Notes: generated from the letters alone by a model not told the origin. 64,000 nt of DNA from Hyphomicrobium_A sp036559705 (GCA_036559705.1 DATBSP010000139.1:62001-126000), one strand, 5' to 3'. Shown: positions 8,066 to 17,414, counted from the first letter of the stretch. Translations and numbers: made by a program.

Positions 8066-9064
8066 GTGCTTTATCAGCCGCATAGGTTCTGTGTCGCTCC
8101 TATGATGGATTGGACGGACCGGCATTGCCGGGCCTTCCACCGTCAGCTCACCCGCCATGCGCTGCTCTACACCGAGATGGTGACGGCGCCGGCCATCCTG
8201 CATGGCGATCGGGCACGTCTGCTCGGCATGAACGAGATCGATCATCCGGTGGCGCTGCAGCTTGGCGGGTCCGATCCCAGTGCGCTCGGCGAAGCGGCGG
8301 GGATCGGCGAAATGTTCGGCTACGACGAGATCAACCTGAACGTCGGTTGCCCCTCGGACCGCGTGCAGGAGGGACGCTTCGGCGCCTGCCTCATGGCGGA
8401 ACCGGAGCTGGTCTCCGCCTGCGTTGCCGCCATGCAGCGGCAAGTCAAAGTGCCCGTCACCGTCAAGTGCCGCATCGGTATCGACGAGCAGGATTCTGAG
8501 CGCGACCTGCAGCGCTTCATCGATATCGTCGCCGACGCCGGCATTCGCACCTTCATCGTGCACGCGCGCAAAGCATGGCTGCAAGGCCTGTCGCCGAAGC
8601 AGAACCGCGAGGTGCCGCCGCTCGACTATGCGCGCGTCTATCGGCTCAAGGCCGCGCATCCCGAGCTGACCATCGTACTCAACGGCGGCATCGAGAATCT
8701 CGACGCGGCCGCCATGCACCTTGAGCACGTCGATGGCGTGATGCTTGGGCGCGCCGCCTATCAGACGCCGTACATTTTGGCGGAGGTCGATCGCCGCTTC
8801 TTCGAGGCAGGCGCCAAGGTGCCGACGCGTGCCGAGGCTATCGAGGGGCTGATCCCGCACATCGAGCGTCACCTCGCCGCCGGCGGGCGGCTGAACAACG
8901 TCGTGCGGCATGTGCTCGGCCTCTACCATGGCGAGGCGCGGGCGCGCGTGTTTCGGCGTCACCTCAGCGAGAACGCACCACGCGACGGTGCCCGGCTCGC
9001 AACGCTCTTCGAGGCGGTCTCCATCGCCGACCCGTCCTGGCGTCCACTGGCGGCGGCGGAATAG
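8066..9064 (+). CDS. dusA: tRNA-dihydrouridine(20/20a) synthase DusA
   Basis: 332 residues, the usual length. FMN-dependent reduction of uridine in the tRNA D-loop. The TIM-barrel start (RFCVAPMMDWTDRHCRAF), the catalytic cysteine motif NVGCPSDRVQEGRFGACLM and IVHARKAWLQGLSPKQNRE are diagnostic of DusA. The GTG start at 8066 has AGGA about 6 bases upstream and the family's N-terminus begins right there. The TSUP gene starts 13 bases downstream, so they may be co-transcribed. Confidence 0.95.
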   Translation: MLYQPHRFCVAPMMDWTDRHCRAFHRQLTRHALLYTEMVTAPAILHGDRARLLGMNEIDHPVALQLGGSDPSALGEAAGIGEMFGYDEINLNVGCPSDRVQEGRFGACLMAEPELVSACVAAMQRQVKVPVTVKCRIGIDEQDSERDLQRFIDIVADAGIRTFIVHARKAWLQGLSPKQNREVPPLDYARVYRLKAAHPELTIVLNGGIENLDAAAMHLEHVDGVMLGRAAYQTPYILAEVDRRFFEAGAKVPTRAEAIEGLIPHIERHLAAGGRLNNVVRHVLGLYHGEARARVFRRHLSENAPRDGARLATLFEAVSIADPSWRPLAAAE

Positions 9065-9077
9065 GGGAGCCATTGCC

Positions 9078-9908
9078 ATGGACCTGGGGCTTCCGGCGGG
9101 CGAGCTTGCGCTGCTCATCGTCGCGCTGCTTGCCGCCGGGCTGATAGCCGGCCTCCTCGCCGGCCTCCTCGGCATCGGCGGCGGCGGCGTGCTCGTACCC
9201 GTACTCTACGAAGTCTTCCGCATCCTCGACGTCGATCCCGCCATCCGCATGCACGTGGTGCTTGGCACGACGCTCGCAATCATTCTGCCGACCTCGCTCA
9301 AGTCGTTCGCCGGGCATCGCGCCAAGGGGTCGGTCGACATCCCGCTATTGCAGCGCGTCGCTCCGTGGATCGTCGGCGGCGTGATTGTCGGCATCCTCAC
9401 GGCAAAGGCCTCGAGCGGCGACACGCTGAAGTGGGTGTGGGTGATCGCGGCGGGCGGCATTTCAATCAAGATGGCGCTGGGGCGCGAGGACTGGCGTCTT
9501 GGCGATCATCTGCCGCCGTTCCCGTGGCCGGAGCTCGCCGCGTCGGTCATCGGCTTCGTCTCGACGCTGATGAGCATCGGTGGGGCAACCTTCGTGGTGC
9601 CGTTGCTGACGCTCTATGGCAAGTCGATCCTGCAGGCGGTGGCGACGGCGAGTGGCACGGGTCCGCTGATCGCGCTGCCGGGGGTCATCGGGTTTGCCTG
9701 GGCGGGCTGGGATGCCAGCGGGCTGCCGCCGCTGTCGATCGGCTACGTTAATCTGCTCGGGCTGGCCATCGTCGCTCCACTCAGCGTGTGGGCGGCGCCG
9801 TATGGCGTGCGCGTGGCGCACAAGATCCCGCGCCGCACCCTCGAGCTGGCTTTCGCCGCGTTCCTCGCCAGCATCTCGATCCGCTTCCTGATCGATCTCT
9901 TGCTCTGA
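9078..9908 (+). CDS. TSUP family (TauE/SafE) membrane permease
   Basis: 276 residues with about eight membrane helices. The family's repeated glycine-rich helices are visible: GLLAGLLGIGGGGVLVPVL near residue 30 and FVSTLMSIGGATFVVPLLTLYG near 165, the two pseudo-symmetric halves. Members export or import small anions such as sulfite, sulfoacetate or taurine derivatives. AGGGGAG precedes the ATG at 9078; the open frame extends upstream into dusA but that part is a shadow. A sulfur-anion role would fit the sox genes 47 kb away, but that is inference. Confidence 0.9.
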   Translation: MDLGLPAGELALLIVALLAAGLIAGLLAGLLGIGGGGVLVPVLYEVFRILDVDPAIRMHVVLGTTLAIILPTSLKSFAGHRAKGSVDIPLLQRVAPWIVGGVIVGILTAKASSGDTLKWVWVIAAGGISIKMALGREDWRLGDHLPPFPWPELAASVIGFVSTLMSIGGATFVVPLLTLYGKSILQAVATASGTGPLIALPGVIGFAWAGWDASGLPPLSIGYVNLLGLAIVAPLSVWAAPYGVRVAHKIPRRTLELAFAAFLASISIRFLIDLLL

Positions 9909-9918
9909 ACGCAGCCCC

Positions 9919-11121
9919 TCACGCCTCTTGCGGCGCTGGCTCCCTCGTGCGCGCCGCGGCCCACCGCGCCAGAATGCGCAAGTGACGCCCCGCCAACGCG
10001 CCGATGAACCACACGTAGAGGGTCAGGGTGAACGGCAGCACGAGGCGGAAGCCGAGATAGCAGAGCGCGTCGATGGCAACGAGGATCGCCGTGGCGAGCC
10101 CGAGGTTGAGCAGGCTCGCGCGCCGTTCGCCGAACACCCAGCCGAGCAGCAATCCGGCGCCCCCGACGACGAGCATCAGGATACCCCGGGCGCGCTCATC
10201 GAGTTCGTACAGGTAGCGTGCGTCGAGCAGCTGCGCGAGGATGTGCGAGTGCACCATGACGCCGAGCATCTTCTGGTCGGTCCATACCGAAAGCGCGGTG
10301 TCGTGCCAGTCGGAGTTGGGCATGGCGATGCCGGTCAGCACGATGTTGCCCTGGATGCGCTGGGCGATCTCGGCGCGACGCGCGTCGGTCGTGCCATGTA
10401 GGAGTTCCTTGGCAGAGATGCGGTAGAACGGCTCGGTGTCGTGATTGGATCCCTCGAGCCAGGCGATGCGCATCGACGCCGACGACGTGCCCGGGCCCGT
10501 GAGGGTTGCGCCAGACGCGATAGCGACCTGGCGCGCGAAGCTTTCCGGGAACGGAGAATCGGGGAGTGGCGGCGATGTGCGCCGGACGATGTGATTGGGT
10601 CCGTAGTCGAGCGCCAGGTAGCCCTTTGGCCGGGCGATTTGCGCGAGGAACTGCTGCTGGTAGGCAAGCTGCTCGGCGTCGAACTCGTTCGTATGTTGGT
10701 CGACCGCACCGACCACCAGCGGCCGGTCGATGTCGCGCAGCGCCGTCAGCATCGCAAAATCGCGATCCGTGCCCTGCGAGGCGACGAAAAAGAAGTCGAG
10801 GCCGATGGCGGCGGGCTGCATGCCTGCAATCGTGCGCAGCAGTTTGGCATGATCATCGCGCGGGATGGGCGAGACGATGCTGCCCTTGAAGGTCGCCGGA
10901 TCGAACAGGACAAGCACGATGCGTGGATGCTTGTCCGGCGTTCGATCGGCGAGCAACGCCGTGCGCCAGTCCGCCGTCCAGTATTCGATCTTGTCGATCT
11001 TGGAGCGCAGCGGCTGATAGATGAGGGCGAGCGCGGCCAGGGCGGCTAGCAGACAGGCAAGCAGCGAGTAGGTTGGGAAACGCTTCGCACGCCGACCCCG
11101 CGACGCGACCGCCATGGCCAC
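9919..11121 (-). CDS. CHASE2 sensor-domain membrane protein lacking an output domain
   Basis: 400 residues. One N-terminal helix (about 17-35), a periplasmic CHASE2 domain (about 40-300; LVLFDPATFKGS, AAIGLDFFF, GYLALDYGPNHIVRRTSPPL, NIVLTGIAMPNSDWHDT), then three closely spaced helices (about 310-385). CHASE2 normally precedes a cyclase or histidine-kinase domain; here the protein ends shortly after the last helix. It lies 32 bases downstream of a Gly-rich exported protein on the same strand. It may signal through a partner or act only as an envelope protein. Confidence 0.8.
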   Translation of the reverse strand: MAMAVASRGRRAKRFPTYSLLACLLAALAALALIYQPLRSKIDKIEYWTADWRTALLADRTPDKHPRIVLVLFDPATFKGSIVSPIPRDDHAKLLRTIAGMQPAAIGLDFFFVASQGTDRDFAMLTALRDIDRPLVVGAVDQHTNEFDAEQLAYQQQFLAQIARPKGYLALDYGPNHIVRRTSPPLPDSPFPESFARQVAIASGATLTGPGTSSASMRIAWLEGSNHDTEPFYRISAKELLHGTTDARRAEIAQRIQGNIVLTGIAMPNSDWHDTALSVWTDQKMLGVMVHSHILAQLLDARYLYELDERARGILMLVVGGAGLLLGWVFGERRASLLNLGLATAILVAIDALCYLGFRLVLPFTLTLYVWFIGALAGRHLRILARWAAARTREPAPQEA

Positions 11122-11153
11122 ACCTCCGTTAGTTGTCGAACGCGATCGTGGTG

Positions 11154-11399
11154 CTATTTCTGCGTGCCGCCAGCGCCGCCGCCAGTGCCGCTGCCGTCGG
11201 TGACCGTACCCGTCTCGCCGCTGCCGCCACCGGTGCCGCTCCCGCCAGTGCCGCCCTCGGTCTGGCCACCGCCACTGCCTGTACCGCTACCAGTGTCGGT
11301 TGTCGTCGCGTCGTCGCCGGCGAACGACGGAGCGGCCGTGGCGCCGAGTGCAAAGCCGAGGCCGAGCAGCAGAAGTGCCGCCGTCGATTTCGAATTCAT
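11154..11399 (-). CDS. Small Gly/Thr/Ser-rich exported protein
   Basis: 81 residues from ATG 11399. A clear signal peptide, MNSKSTAALLLLGLGFALG then ATAAPSFAG, is followed by a low-complexity tail of Gly, Thr and Ser. Earlier in-frame ATGs (11414, 11405) are possible, but 11399 places GGGGAT upstream and gives a standard signal peptide. No cysteine, charge cluster or known motif occurs in the tail. Its position directly upstream of the CHASE2 gene suggests co-expression. Confidence 0.6.
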   Translation of the reverse strand: MNSKSTAALLLLGLGFALGATAAPSFAGDDATTTDTGSGTGSGGGQTEGGTGGSGTGGGSGETGTVTDGSGTGGGAGGTQK

Positions 11400-11517
11400 G
11401 ATCATCCCCATCAAAATATGCCCTGTGTACTATGCGAGCATTATCCCACCGACACTGCCGTGTGAGCAAACGCGGAAGTGCATTGAAACAACGAGGAAAT
11501 AAAATGAACGTGCGGGC

Positions 11518-13023
11518 CTACGCCACAATCTTCTGATTGTAGGCGCCGACTTCCGGGTGGCGCGACAGCAGACGGTCGATGTCGGCGAAGATCGCCTTCA
11601 TGTTGGCTTCCGACGTCGGGCTTTCGACGACGACGACCAGCTCCGGTTTGTTCGACGACGCGCGCACGAGACCCCACGTGCCGTCCTCGAGCGTGACACG
11701 CACGCCGTTGACAGTGACGAGATCGCGGATCTTCTGGCCGGCGACGCTGCCGCCATCGGCGGCCAGCTGCTTGTAGTGAGCGACGACCTGATCGACGATT
11801 CCGTACTTCTTCTCGTCGTCGCAGTGCGGAGACATGGTGGGCGACTGATAGGTCTTGGGCAGCTCGCGCTTCAAGTCGGCCATGGTCTTGCTGCCGGCGC
11901 GATCGAGCATGTCGCAGACGGCGAGCGCTGCGACGAGGCCGTCGTCGTAGCCGCGTCCGAGCGGCGGCTGGAAGAAGAAGTGCCCGCTCTTCTCGAAGCC
12001 CACCAGCGCCTTCTGCTCGAAGGTGTAGCGCTTCATGTATGAGTGTCCGGTCTTCCAGTAGAGCGCTTTGGCGCCGTTCGCCTGCAGCACCGGATCAGTC
12101 ATGAAGAGGCCGGTCGACTTCACGTCGGCGACGAACACCGCGTTCTTGTGCCGGGCCGAGATATCGCGCGCCAGCATGACGCCGACGGTGTCGGCGAAAA
12201 TCTCGTGCCCCTCGTTGTCGACGACGCCGCAGCGGTCACCATCGCCGTCGAAGCCGAAGCCGACGTCAGCCTTGTGCTTGACGACTGCTTCCGCGATGGC
12301 GTGCAGCATCGCCATGTCTTCTGGGTTGGGATTGTAGCGAGGGAAGGTATAGTCGAGCTCGGTGTCGAGCGGCACCACCTCGCAGCCGACGGCTTCCAGA
12401 ACCTTTGGCGCGAAAGCGCCGGCCGTGCCGTTGCCGCAGGCAGCGATGACTTTGAGGCGACGCTTCAGCTTCGGGCGGTCGGCCAACGCTTTCATGTAGC
12501 GCTCGGCCATGTCGGGCACGAAGATATAGCGGCCACCGTCGGCTGGCTTGAACGCGCCGTTGAGTACGATCTCCTTTAATCGGCTCATCTCGTCCGGACC
12601 GAAAGTGAGCGGGCGCGCCAAGCCCATCTTGATGCCGGTCCAGCCGTTGTCGTTGTGCGAAGCCGTCACCATGGCGACGCCCTCGACGTCGAGGTCGAAC
12701 TGAGCGAAGTACGCCATCGGCGACAGTGCGAGGCCGATGTCGTGCACCTCGCAGCCGCCGGCCAGCAATCCGTTGATCAGTGCCTGCTTCACCGACGCCG
12801 AATAGGATCGATAATCGTGGCCGACGACGAGCCGCTTCTTGACGCCGCGCTCGGCGAACAGCGTCGCCATGCCGAGCCCCACGGCGGTGAGGCCCATGAG
12901 GTTGATCTCGTCCGGGAAAAGCCAGCGCGCGTCATATTCGCGGAACCCCGTCGGCTTGACCAACGGGAAGCGTTCGAAGTCGGCAGTGTTGGGCTTCAGA
13001 TCGGAGCGCGGACGCGGCAGCAT
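11518..13023 (-). CDS. Phosphomannomutase / phosphoglucomutase
   Basis: 501 residues, alpha-D-phosphohexomutase family of the AlgC/ManB type. The phosphoserine loop TASHNDNGWTGIK, the metal loop DGDGDRCG and the sugar loop GFEKSGHFFF are all intact, and the C-terminal phosphate-binding part (WGLVRASSNKPELVVVVES) is present. It interconverts hexose 1- and 6-phosphates for LPS and exopolysaccharide precursors. ATG 13023 follows GAGGGG at 5 bases; the frame runs further upstream without family similarity. It is separated by 119 bases from the retropepsin gene. Confidence 0.93.
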   Translation of the reverse strand: MLPRPRSDLKPNTADFERFPLVKPTGFREYDARWLFPDEINLMGLTAVGLGMATLFAERGVKKRLVVGHDYRSYSASVKQALINGLLAGGCEVHDIGLALSPMAYFAQFDLDVEGVAMVTASHNDNGWTGIKMGLARPLTFGPDEMSRLKEIVLNGAFKPADGGRYIFVPDMAERYMKALADRPKLKRRLKVIAACGNGTAGAFAPKVLEAVGCEVVPLDTELDYTFPRYNPNPEDMAMLHAIAEAVVKHKADVGFGFDGDGDRCGVVDNEGHEIFADTVGVMLARDISARHKNAVFVADVKSTGLFMTDPVLQANGAKALYWKTGHSYMKRYTFEQKALVGFEKSGHFFFQPPLGRGYDDGLVAALAVCDMLDRAGSKTMADLKRELPKTYQSPTMSPHCDDEKKYGIVDQVVAHYKQLAADGGSVAGQKIRDLVTVNGVRVTLEDGTWGLVRASSNKPELVVVVESPTSEANMKAIFADIDRLLSRHPEVGAYNQKIVA

Positions 13024-13142
13024 GAATTCCCCTCGGCAGGCCGAAGCATCGGTCGGCAGGTGTAAACGCCGTAACCGGGAGAGTCGATCCTGCGGCCCTC
13101 TGCCCAATAGCCGCACGGCGAAATATGAAGGGATTTCGCGCG

Positions 13143-13745
13143 CTACTCCTGCATCATGAGGCGCCCGGACCGCATGTCGAACCGCGACAGCCGGCTAAGG
13201 AAGCTCATGCCCAAAAGGGATGTCTTGAGCCGCCCCCGCTCGGCGACCGCCGCCGGCACGTCGCGCACGGTGATGTTGCCAATCGACACACGGTCGAGGG
13301 TAACGGGAGCTACGCGGGCGACGCCGTTCGCCGTCGAGACGGCGCGTGTAAAGTCGGTGTCATTCAGCAGGATGCCGGCGCGCTCGGCGTCCTCGTAGCT
13401 CAGCGCCACCATGGTGGCGCCGGTGTCGATCATCACATCGATGGGTCGCCCGTTGATGTCGGCCTCGGCGTTGAAGTGGCCGTTGTCCTTCGCCTCGATT
13501 TCGACGATCGAGCCGAGGCTGGCCGGGTTCGCGGTGGTACGGTTGGCGCCCCGTACTTCGGCGACATCGGCCGGTGTCGGCAGGCCAAGCATGCGCTCGG
13601 CCCCCATCTTGAGGGTCTCGAAATGCGTCAGCGCGGCGACGCCGATGACGGCAATAACGCCCCAGCTCGCTGCTTCGCGCAGTAGTCGTCTGGTGCCCGG
13701 ATGCAAAGCCATGTCGTCGAATGCAGCTCTCGGAATGGGGCCCAT
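13143..13745 (-). CDS. Membrane-anchored retropepsin-like aspartic protease (copy 1)
   Basis: 200 residues; one N-terminal membrane segment (about 27-42, WGVIAVIGVAALTHF) and a single aspartic-protease lobe (about 75-200) with the catalytic DTGAT in IDVMIDTGATMVALS and the closing LLGMSFLSRL. This matches the TIGR02281/clan AA proteases; a dimer would form the active site facing the periplasm. ATG 13712 (MALHPG) is an alternative start. The next gene upstream encodes a paralogue with the same layout. Confidence 0.82.
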   Translation of the reverse strand: MGPIPRAAFDDMALHPGTRRLLREAASWGVIAVIGVAALTHFETLKMGAERMLGLPTPADVAEVRGANRTTANPASLGSIVEIEAKDNGHFNAEADINGRPIDVMIDTGATMVALSYEDAERAGILLNDTDFTRAVSTANGVARVAPVTLDRVSIGNITVRDVPAAVAERGRLKTSLLGMSFLSRLSRFDMRSGRLMMQE

Positions 13746-13766
13746 GGCGCCGTGCGGGCGCGGGCC

Positions 13767-14474
13767 CTAGCCCCTCAGCGTCAGGTAATCCTTCGCGAAC
13801 TCATAGGATCGCAAACGCCTTAAGAAACTCATACCGAGCAAGTTCTCCTTAACGCTTCCGGGTCGCGCGACGAGGGCATCGACGTTGCGCACGACGAGGG
13901 GGCCGACGGCGAGCGTGCGCAACCGCACGGCGGCGGCATAGGTCATGCCGTTGGCGGTGTCGACGGCCACCGTATAGGAGAGCTTGTCGAGGTCGACGCC
14001 GGCCCGCTCGGCATCCGCCGGCTTCAGCACCACGGACGATGCGCCAGTATCGACCATCAGCGTCATCGATTGGCCGTTGACGGAAGCGCGCACGGCAAAA
14101 TGCCCGTCGAGCCGCTTGCGCACGCGAACAGAGTGCTCGCCTTCCTCCCCGGTTTCGACCGAGACGATGTCGCCGGAGGGGCGCAGCTCTTCCATGACGC
14201 GATCGGTCACCGCCGACAGCTCCTCCCGGTAGGAATACCCGGCGATGAGAACAAAGGCGATGGCCAGCCAAGTGAGGATGTAGCGGATGGCCTGTAGCGG
14301 CCGCGTGCGCTCGTCGTTGAACAGGCTGACGATATAGATCGTCGCCAACAGCAGGCCGGAGGCCAGTGTCACGATCTCGCCGGTGCTGAGGCCGGAAAAC
14401 AGTTCGGAGCCGCCGCGAAGAAACAGAAACACGCCGGCGCCGATCAGCAACGCCAGCACGAGCCACGCCCTCAT
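13767..14474 (-). CDS. Membrane-anchored retropepsin-like aspartic protease (copy 2)
   Basis: 235 residues. Two or three N-terminal hydrophobic segments (about 3-19, 34-50 and 66-83) precede a retropepsin-like lobe with DTGASS (MTLMVDTGASSVVLKP) and LLGMSFLRRLRSYEF. It shares the domain and the SxxTANGxxxAA strand with the neighbouring copy, so the pair arose by tandem duplication. Its ATG overlaps the DUF1289 stop (ATGA), implying coupled translation. Substrates are unknown. Confidence 0.82.
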   Translation of the reverse strand: MRAWLVLALLIGAGVFLFLRGGSELFSGLSTGEIVTLASGLLLATIYIVSLFNDERTRPLQAIRYILTWLAIAFVLIAGYSYREELSAVTDRVMEELRPSGDIVSVETGEEGEHSVRVRKRLDGHFAVRASVNGQSMTLMVDTGASSVVLKPADAERAGVDLDKLSYTVAVDTANGMTYAAAVRLRTLAVGPLVVRNVDALVARPGSVKENLLGMSFLRRLRSYEFAKDYLTLRG

Positions 14475-14677
14475 CGGCCGTCACCCTCCAAAAGCTCGGC
14501 CATGCGCGCCGGCAGCAAAGCCATGATGCGCCGCCGCTCGGCGCCCGATAGAGACGACCAGCTGGCGATCTCGGCGAGCGAACGGCCGCAACCGCAACAC
14601 AGACCGGTTTCGCGGTCGATGTCGCAGATCTTGACGCAGGGGGTTTCGATCCCGTTCAGATTGGCGGCGCTGCTCAC
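14471..14677 (-). CDS. DUF1289 cysteine-rich small protein
   Basis: 68 residues. The four-cysteine signature CVKICDIDRETGLCCGCGRSL defines DUF1289 and suggests a metal-binding knuckle. The C-terminal half (WSSLSGAERRRIMALLPARM) is helical. Function is not established. It overlaps the downstream protease gene by 4 bases and heads a three-gene set with the two retropepsin-like proteins. Confidence 0.88.
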   Translation of the reverse strand: MSSAANLNGIETPCVKICDIDRETGLCCGCGRSLAEIASWSSLSGAERRRIMALLPARMAELLEGDGR

Positions 14678-14718
14678 CCGCCGTATGTAGCGCTCGCCCG
14701 CGGCGAGTACAACGCGGC

Positions 14719-16335
14719 TCAGCCGAGCGCCGCCGTCTCACCGTCGCCGGCCTGCTTCGCGCGCAGCCGCGCCGGTCGCGCTGGGCGCGCCGCGCCCCTC
14801 TTCACGCGATGCGTCTCCTGGCCGAGCGGCTGCAGCGGCACCATAGCGCGCAGCACGCGGTAGCCGGGCAGTATGATCTTCGCCTCGGTGCCTTTGCGCA
14901 GCTCCGAGGTGAGCACCAGGCTGCCACCGTGCAGCTCGATGAGGTTCTGCACGATGGTGAGACCGAGTCCGGCGCCGCCTTCGGCAGTCTGGTGCGCCAG
15001 CGTGCCCTGGCCGAAGGCCTGCAGCACTTTGGGGATCTCATCGGCGGGAATGCCAGGCCCCGTATCGCGAACGCTGAGGAACTGGCCGCCGTCCGGCATG
15101 GCGCCGACGCTCAGCGTGATGCGGCCGCCCTTGGGCGTGAACTTCAACGCGTTCGACATGAGATTGAGGCAGATCTGACGCAGGGCGCGCTGGTCGGCCC
15201 AGACGACCGGTAGGTCCGGATCGGCCTCTTCGATGACGTCGATGGCTTTGGCTTCGGCGCGCAGCTTGAGCAGCCGGTGACATTCGTCGGTGATGTCGGC
15301 GAGACGCACCGGCTCCTCGTGCAGCTCATAGCGGCCGGACTCGATGCGCGTCAAATCGAGGATCTCATTGATGAGGTGCAGGAGGTGCTTGCCGCTTTCG
15401 AGGATGTTGCCGGCGTATTCGCTGTATTTCGGATTGTCGATCGGACCGAACATCTCCGCCTTCATCACCTCGGAGAAGCCGAGGATGGCGTTTAGCGGGG
15501 TGCGCAGCTCGTGGCTCATGGTGGCGAGGAAGCGCGACTTGGCGGTGTTGGCCATCTCGGCACGCCGGCGCGCTTCGTCGGAAACCGACTTCTGCTCTTC
15601 GAGCTCGGCGATGAGGGCGTTCTTTTCGGTGCGGTACTCTAGCATCGACAGGGCAGTTGATCGCAGGCCACGGGCGAGGAACAGGAAGTAGAGGTGGATG
15701 CCGACGGCCATGGTGGCGAGCGCAAAGTAGAACGAGTTGTCGAGCATCAGCAGCCGCGCGACGACAGCGATGGTCATCGGAATGGTACCGGCATAGAGGA
15801 TGGCTGGAATGGTGGCGGCGAACATCGTGCGAATGGCCAGCACGACAATCAGCGTGGCGAAGATGAAGACATGCGACGAGAAGACGAGCTCGGTGGGCGC
15901 CGCGAGGGTCCCCCTGACGCCGACCAGAGCGAAACAGGCAAGAGCGAAGCCGTTGAGCAGCTCAAGAAGCATGAAGCGCCGGCGCCATTGCGCAACGTGG
16001 ACCTGCGCCGCCGGGATCGCCAGAAAACGTCGGCCCTGATCGAGCAGCACCACCTTGGCGCCGATGACGATGACAAGCCACACGACCGCATCGACGGTCG
16101 GCGCCCAGAACATGCAGGCGATGGCGAACAGCGCGTAGAGCGCCGGCATAGTCACCGCAGCACCGAGCTCGTTGCGCACGAACATCGTCAACAGCTCGCA
16201 TTCGAATTCCGGTTTGATGGCTTCGCCGGCGGCCAGCCGCGCGCGCCGTTCCTTGAGATCGCTGAAAGCGCGCACTCGTGCATCGCGGCGGCTGCGGCGG
16301 CGCGCGATATCGTCGGGTATGGCGCTGCTCGTCAT
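14719..16335 (-). CDS. Membrane sensor histidine kinase, PdhS/PleC-like
   Basis: 538 residues from ATG 16335; the frame extends 105 codons further but that part is not protein-like. About six hydrophobic segments (residues 55-230), a linker coiled coil (YRTEKNALIAELEEQKSVSDEARRRAE), then HisKA with the H-box SHELRTPLNAILGFSEVM and a HATPase_c domain (NLMSNALKFTPKGGRITLSV, DTGPGIPADEIPKV, GGAGLGLTIVQNLIELHGG). The H-box region is typical of PdhS/DivJ/PleC kinases that feed DivK and CtrA. No response regulator is adjacent, as is common for that group. Confidence 0.85.
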   Translation of the reverse strand: MTSSAIPDDIARRRSRRDARVRAFSDLKERRARLAAGEAIKPEFECELLTMFVRNELGAAVTMPALYALFAIACMFWAPTVDAVVWLVIVIGAKVVLLDQGRRFLAIPAAQVHVAQWRRRFMLLELLNGFALACFALVGVRGTLAAPTELVFSSHVFIFATLIVVLAIRTMFAATIPAILYAGTIPMTIAVVARLLMLDNSFYFALATMAVGIHLYFLFLARGLRSTALSMLEYRTEKNALIAELEEQKSVSDEARRRAEMANTAKSRFLATMSHELRTPLNAILGFSEVMKAEMFGPIDNPKYSEYAGNILESGKHLLHLINEILDLTRIESGRYELHEEPVRLADITDECHRLLKLRAEAKAIDVIEEADPDLPVVWADQRALRQICLNLMSNALKFTPKGGRITLSVGAMPDGGQFLSVRDTGPGIPADEIPKVLQAFGQGTLAHQTAEGGAGLGLTIVQNLIELHGGSLVLTSELRKGTEAKIILPGYRVLRAMVPLQPLGQETHRVKRGAARPARPARLRAKQAGDGETAALG

Positions 16336-16670
16336 CGGATTCACGCAAGACCTGGCTGGGGTGACCCCGAAGAGGCGGGGCACGCATGTTGTTACTAAAT
16401 CTCTGCAGGATTTCCTAACTAAGCGTTTATCAATAAATATTTCGCAAACATGAGGATATACAACACGCGACTTGCGCAGGAAAATCGGGCTTGCGGCATT
16501 GTCGTGGTTAGGAGGGGCCGGTAGGGTCCAGCCCCGATGCGGATCTTCCATACGCCGAGCGAACCGATGCCCTGCCGGGCGCATATGCACCTCGTTGAGC
16601 CGGGCCCGGCCATGCCCGGCGCAGCTCCCGCCTGCCCGCCGGGATCGCAATGCGTTGCGGCGAGGCCGAT
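16336..16670. other. Divergent intergenic region, A+T-rich
   Basis: Lies between the sensor kinase and the MBL gene, which face away from each other. 16385-16455 is far richer in A and T than its surroundings, as expected of a promoter region. I see no gene and cannot assign a specific box. Confidence 0.4.
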
Positions 16671-17414
16671 ATGAAGCTCACCATCGTCGGCTCGGGTGAC
16701 GCCTTCGGTTCCGGCGGCCGGTTGCAGACCTGCTTCCACGTGGCCGTGCCCGGCGAAGAGTTCCTCATCGACTGCGGCGCCACGGCGCTCATCGGCATGC
16801 AGCAGCTCGGCCTCGACCCCGATCGCGTCTCAACCATCTTCATCTCGCACCTGCACGGCGATCATTTCGGGGGACTCGTGTGGGCGCTGCTGCACGCCCA
16901 CTACGTGACGAAGCGCACCGCGCCGCTGACCATCGCCGGCCCGGCCGGTATTGCGCAGCGTTTCGCTGCCGCGGCCGAAGCGTTGTTTCCGAAGTCGATG
17001 GAGATCGAGCGGCGCTTTGAAATGAAGTTCGTCGAGTACGCCGAGCAAGTTCCGCTCGACATTGGCGGCGTGCGCGTGACGCCCTTCGAGGTGTGCCACC
17101 CTTCGGGTGCGCCACCCTATGCACTGCGCATTGAGAGTGACCGTAAGGTGCTGGGCTTCTCGGGCGACACCAAGTGGGTCGACACCCTGCTGCCGGTTGC
17201 CAGCGGCGCTGACCTGTTCATCACGGAGTGTTTCGGCTTCAGCGAGCAGGTGGGGTACCACATGACCTGGCGTGACATCGAGCGCAACATCGACAAGCTC
17301 GGCGCGCGGCGGGTGCTGCTGACACACATGGGCGGCGAGATGCTCGCCAACTGCAAGCTTGTGCGGGACCCGCGCGTCATGCTGGCCGAGGACGGCATGC
17401 GGCTCGACATCTGA
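16671..17414 (+). CDS. MBL-fold metallo-hydrolase, RNase Z-like
   Basis: 247 residues from ATG 16671, where the family pattern MKLTIVGSGDAFGSGGR begins; GCGAGG lies just upstream. The zinc-binding HLHGDHFGG, then the later ligands in FEVCHPSGAPP, GFSGDTKW and LLTHMGGEM complete a metallo-beta-lactamase site. Members of this ElaC-like branch are often annotated as arylsulfatase or RNase Z relatives; the real substrate cannot be told from sequence. Confidence 0.85.
   Translation: MKLTIVGSGDAFGSGGRLQTCFHVAVPGEEFLIDCGATALIGMQQLGLDPDRVSTIFISHLHGDHFGGLVWALLHAHYVTKRTAPLTIAGPAGIAQRFAAAAEALFPKSMEIERRFEMKFVEYAEQVPLDIGGVRVTPFEVCHPSGAPPYALRIESDRKVLGFSGDTKWVDTLLPVASGADLFITECFGFSEQVGYHMTWRDIERNIDKLGARRVLLTHMGGEMLANCKLVRDPRVMLAEDGMRLDI

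Noticed and set aside
8009..9175. 388-codon frame on the minus strand across dusA
   Set aside because: It is antisense to a clear DusA gene, with Arg/His/Ala-rich shadow composition.
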